Assembly (NCBI GenBank): GCA_902476765.1
Contig: CABSEJ010000029.1
Coordinates: 1-23,505, forward strand
DNA: 23,505 nt
Direction of reading: 5' to 3'
From: an uncultured Blautia sp.
GTDB taxonomy: Bacteria > Bacillota > Clostridia > Lachnospirales > Lachnospiraceae
Every line of letters starts with the position of its first letter. Within the stretch, counting starts at the first letter, position 1. The notes under the pieces were generated by a model, which was not told the origin of the DNA, did not search any database, and saw only the letters and a program-made list of their open reading frames with translations. Both the position numbers and the translations under genes were made by a program. This document shows, in pieces, positions 23,477 through 23,505 of the stretch.

Positions 23477-23505
23477 GATTGACGACAACACAGCAGATGG
23501 AAATT

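Noticed and set aside
23321..23505. LexA/SOS box upstream of the polymerase
   Set aside because: No GAAC-4-GTTC-like palindrome was found; the inverted repeat present has a different sequence.
1..23505. Mobile element, prophage or CRISPR content
   Set aside because: No transposase, integrase, phage structural gene, att-like repeat or regularly spaced repeats were seen; the UvrX/YolD pair can travel on phages and plasmids but nothing else here supports that.

Overview
The window looks like chromosomal DNA of a low-to-mid GC, anaerobic gut Firmicute, most likely a member of the Lachnospiraceae. Pointers are the orthologue styles (YesM/YesN two-component system, DUF624 YesL-like protein, LplB/YtcP-type permeases, a UvrX-type polymerase with a YolD-like partner), AGGAGG-type ribosome binding sites and TTGACA/TATAAT promoters. 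This placement is inferred from protein style only. All 15 genes I support are on the minus strand, so transcription runs from high to low coordinates. I see no tRNA, rRNA, CRISPR array, transposase or integrase.

Layout in transcription order. (1) 23320-21265: a Y-family translesion polymerase and a YolD-like protein behind a good promoter at the right edge. (2) 21218-18902: an M24 Xaa-Pro aminopeptidase translationally coupled to an orphan EutH-type transporter. (3) 18760-17450: a GH125 exo-alpha-1,6-mannosidase. (4) 17378-14837: a membrane-lipid-like module of an undecaprenol/diacylglycerol kinase, a phasin-like coiled-coil protein with a cysteine-rich acidic tail, and an ABC1/UbiB atypical kinase, with its own promoter and a clear terminator. 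(5) 14640-7508: GH38 alpha-mannosidase, YesL-like membrane protein, YesM-type sensor kinase and YesN-type AraC response regulator, ended by a long hairpin terminator. (6) 7263-1267: two CUT1 permeases, a lipoprotein solute-binding protein and a GH2 beta-mannosidase. (7) 1133-150: a LacI-family regulator with its own promoter and terminator.

Functional reading. Regions 3, 5, 6 and 7 form a mannoside-utilisation locus. The ABC transporter would import an oligosaccharide. Three cytoplasmic mannosidases (GH38 and GH125 for alpha-mannose, GH2 for the beta-mannose) would take it apart. That is the linkage set of the N-glycan mannose core, and no beta-mannanase or phosphorylase is present, so N-glycan-derived mannosides are a better guess than plant mannan. 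The transporter lacks an ATPase gene and probably borrows a shared MsmX/MsmK-type ATPase. Control appears twofold: the two-component system and the LacI regulator.

The most useful new observation is a 13-base motif (TAGAATTTGTACA on the coding strand). It is identical upstream of the GH38 operon and the transporter operon, at the same 57-base offset from the best -10 box of each. It is a good candidate for the response regulator's binding site. The transporter promoter also carries a degenerate second copy and a perfect 17-base palindrome that could be the LacI-type operator. The lipid module (DgkA, phasin-like, UbiB) is the second point of interest.
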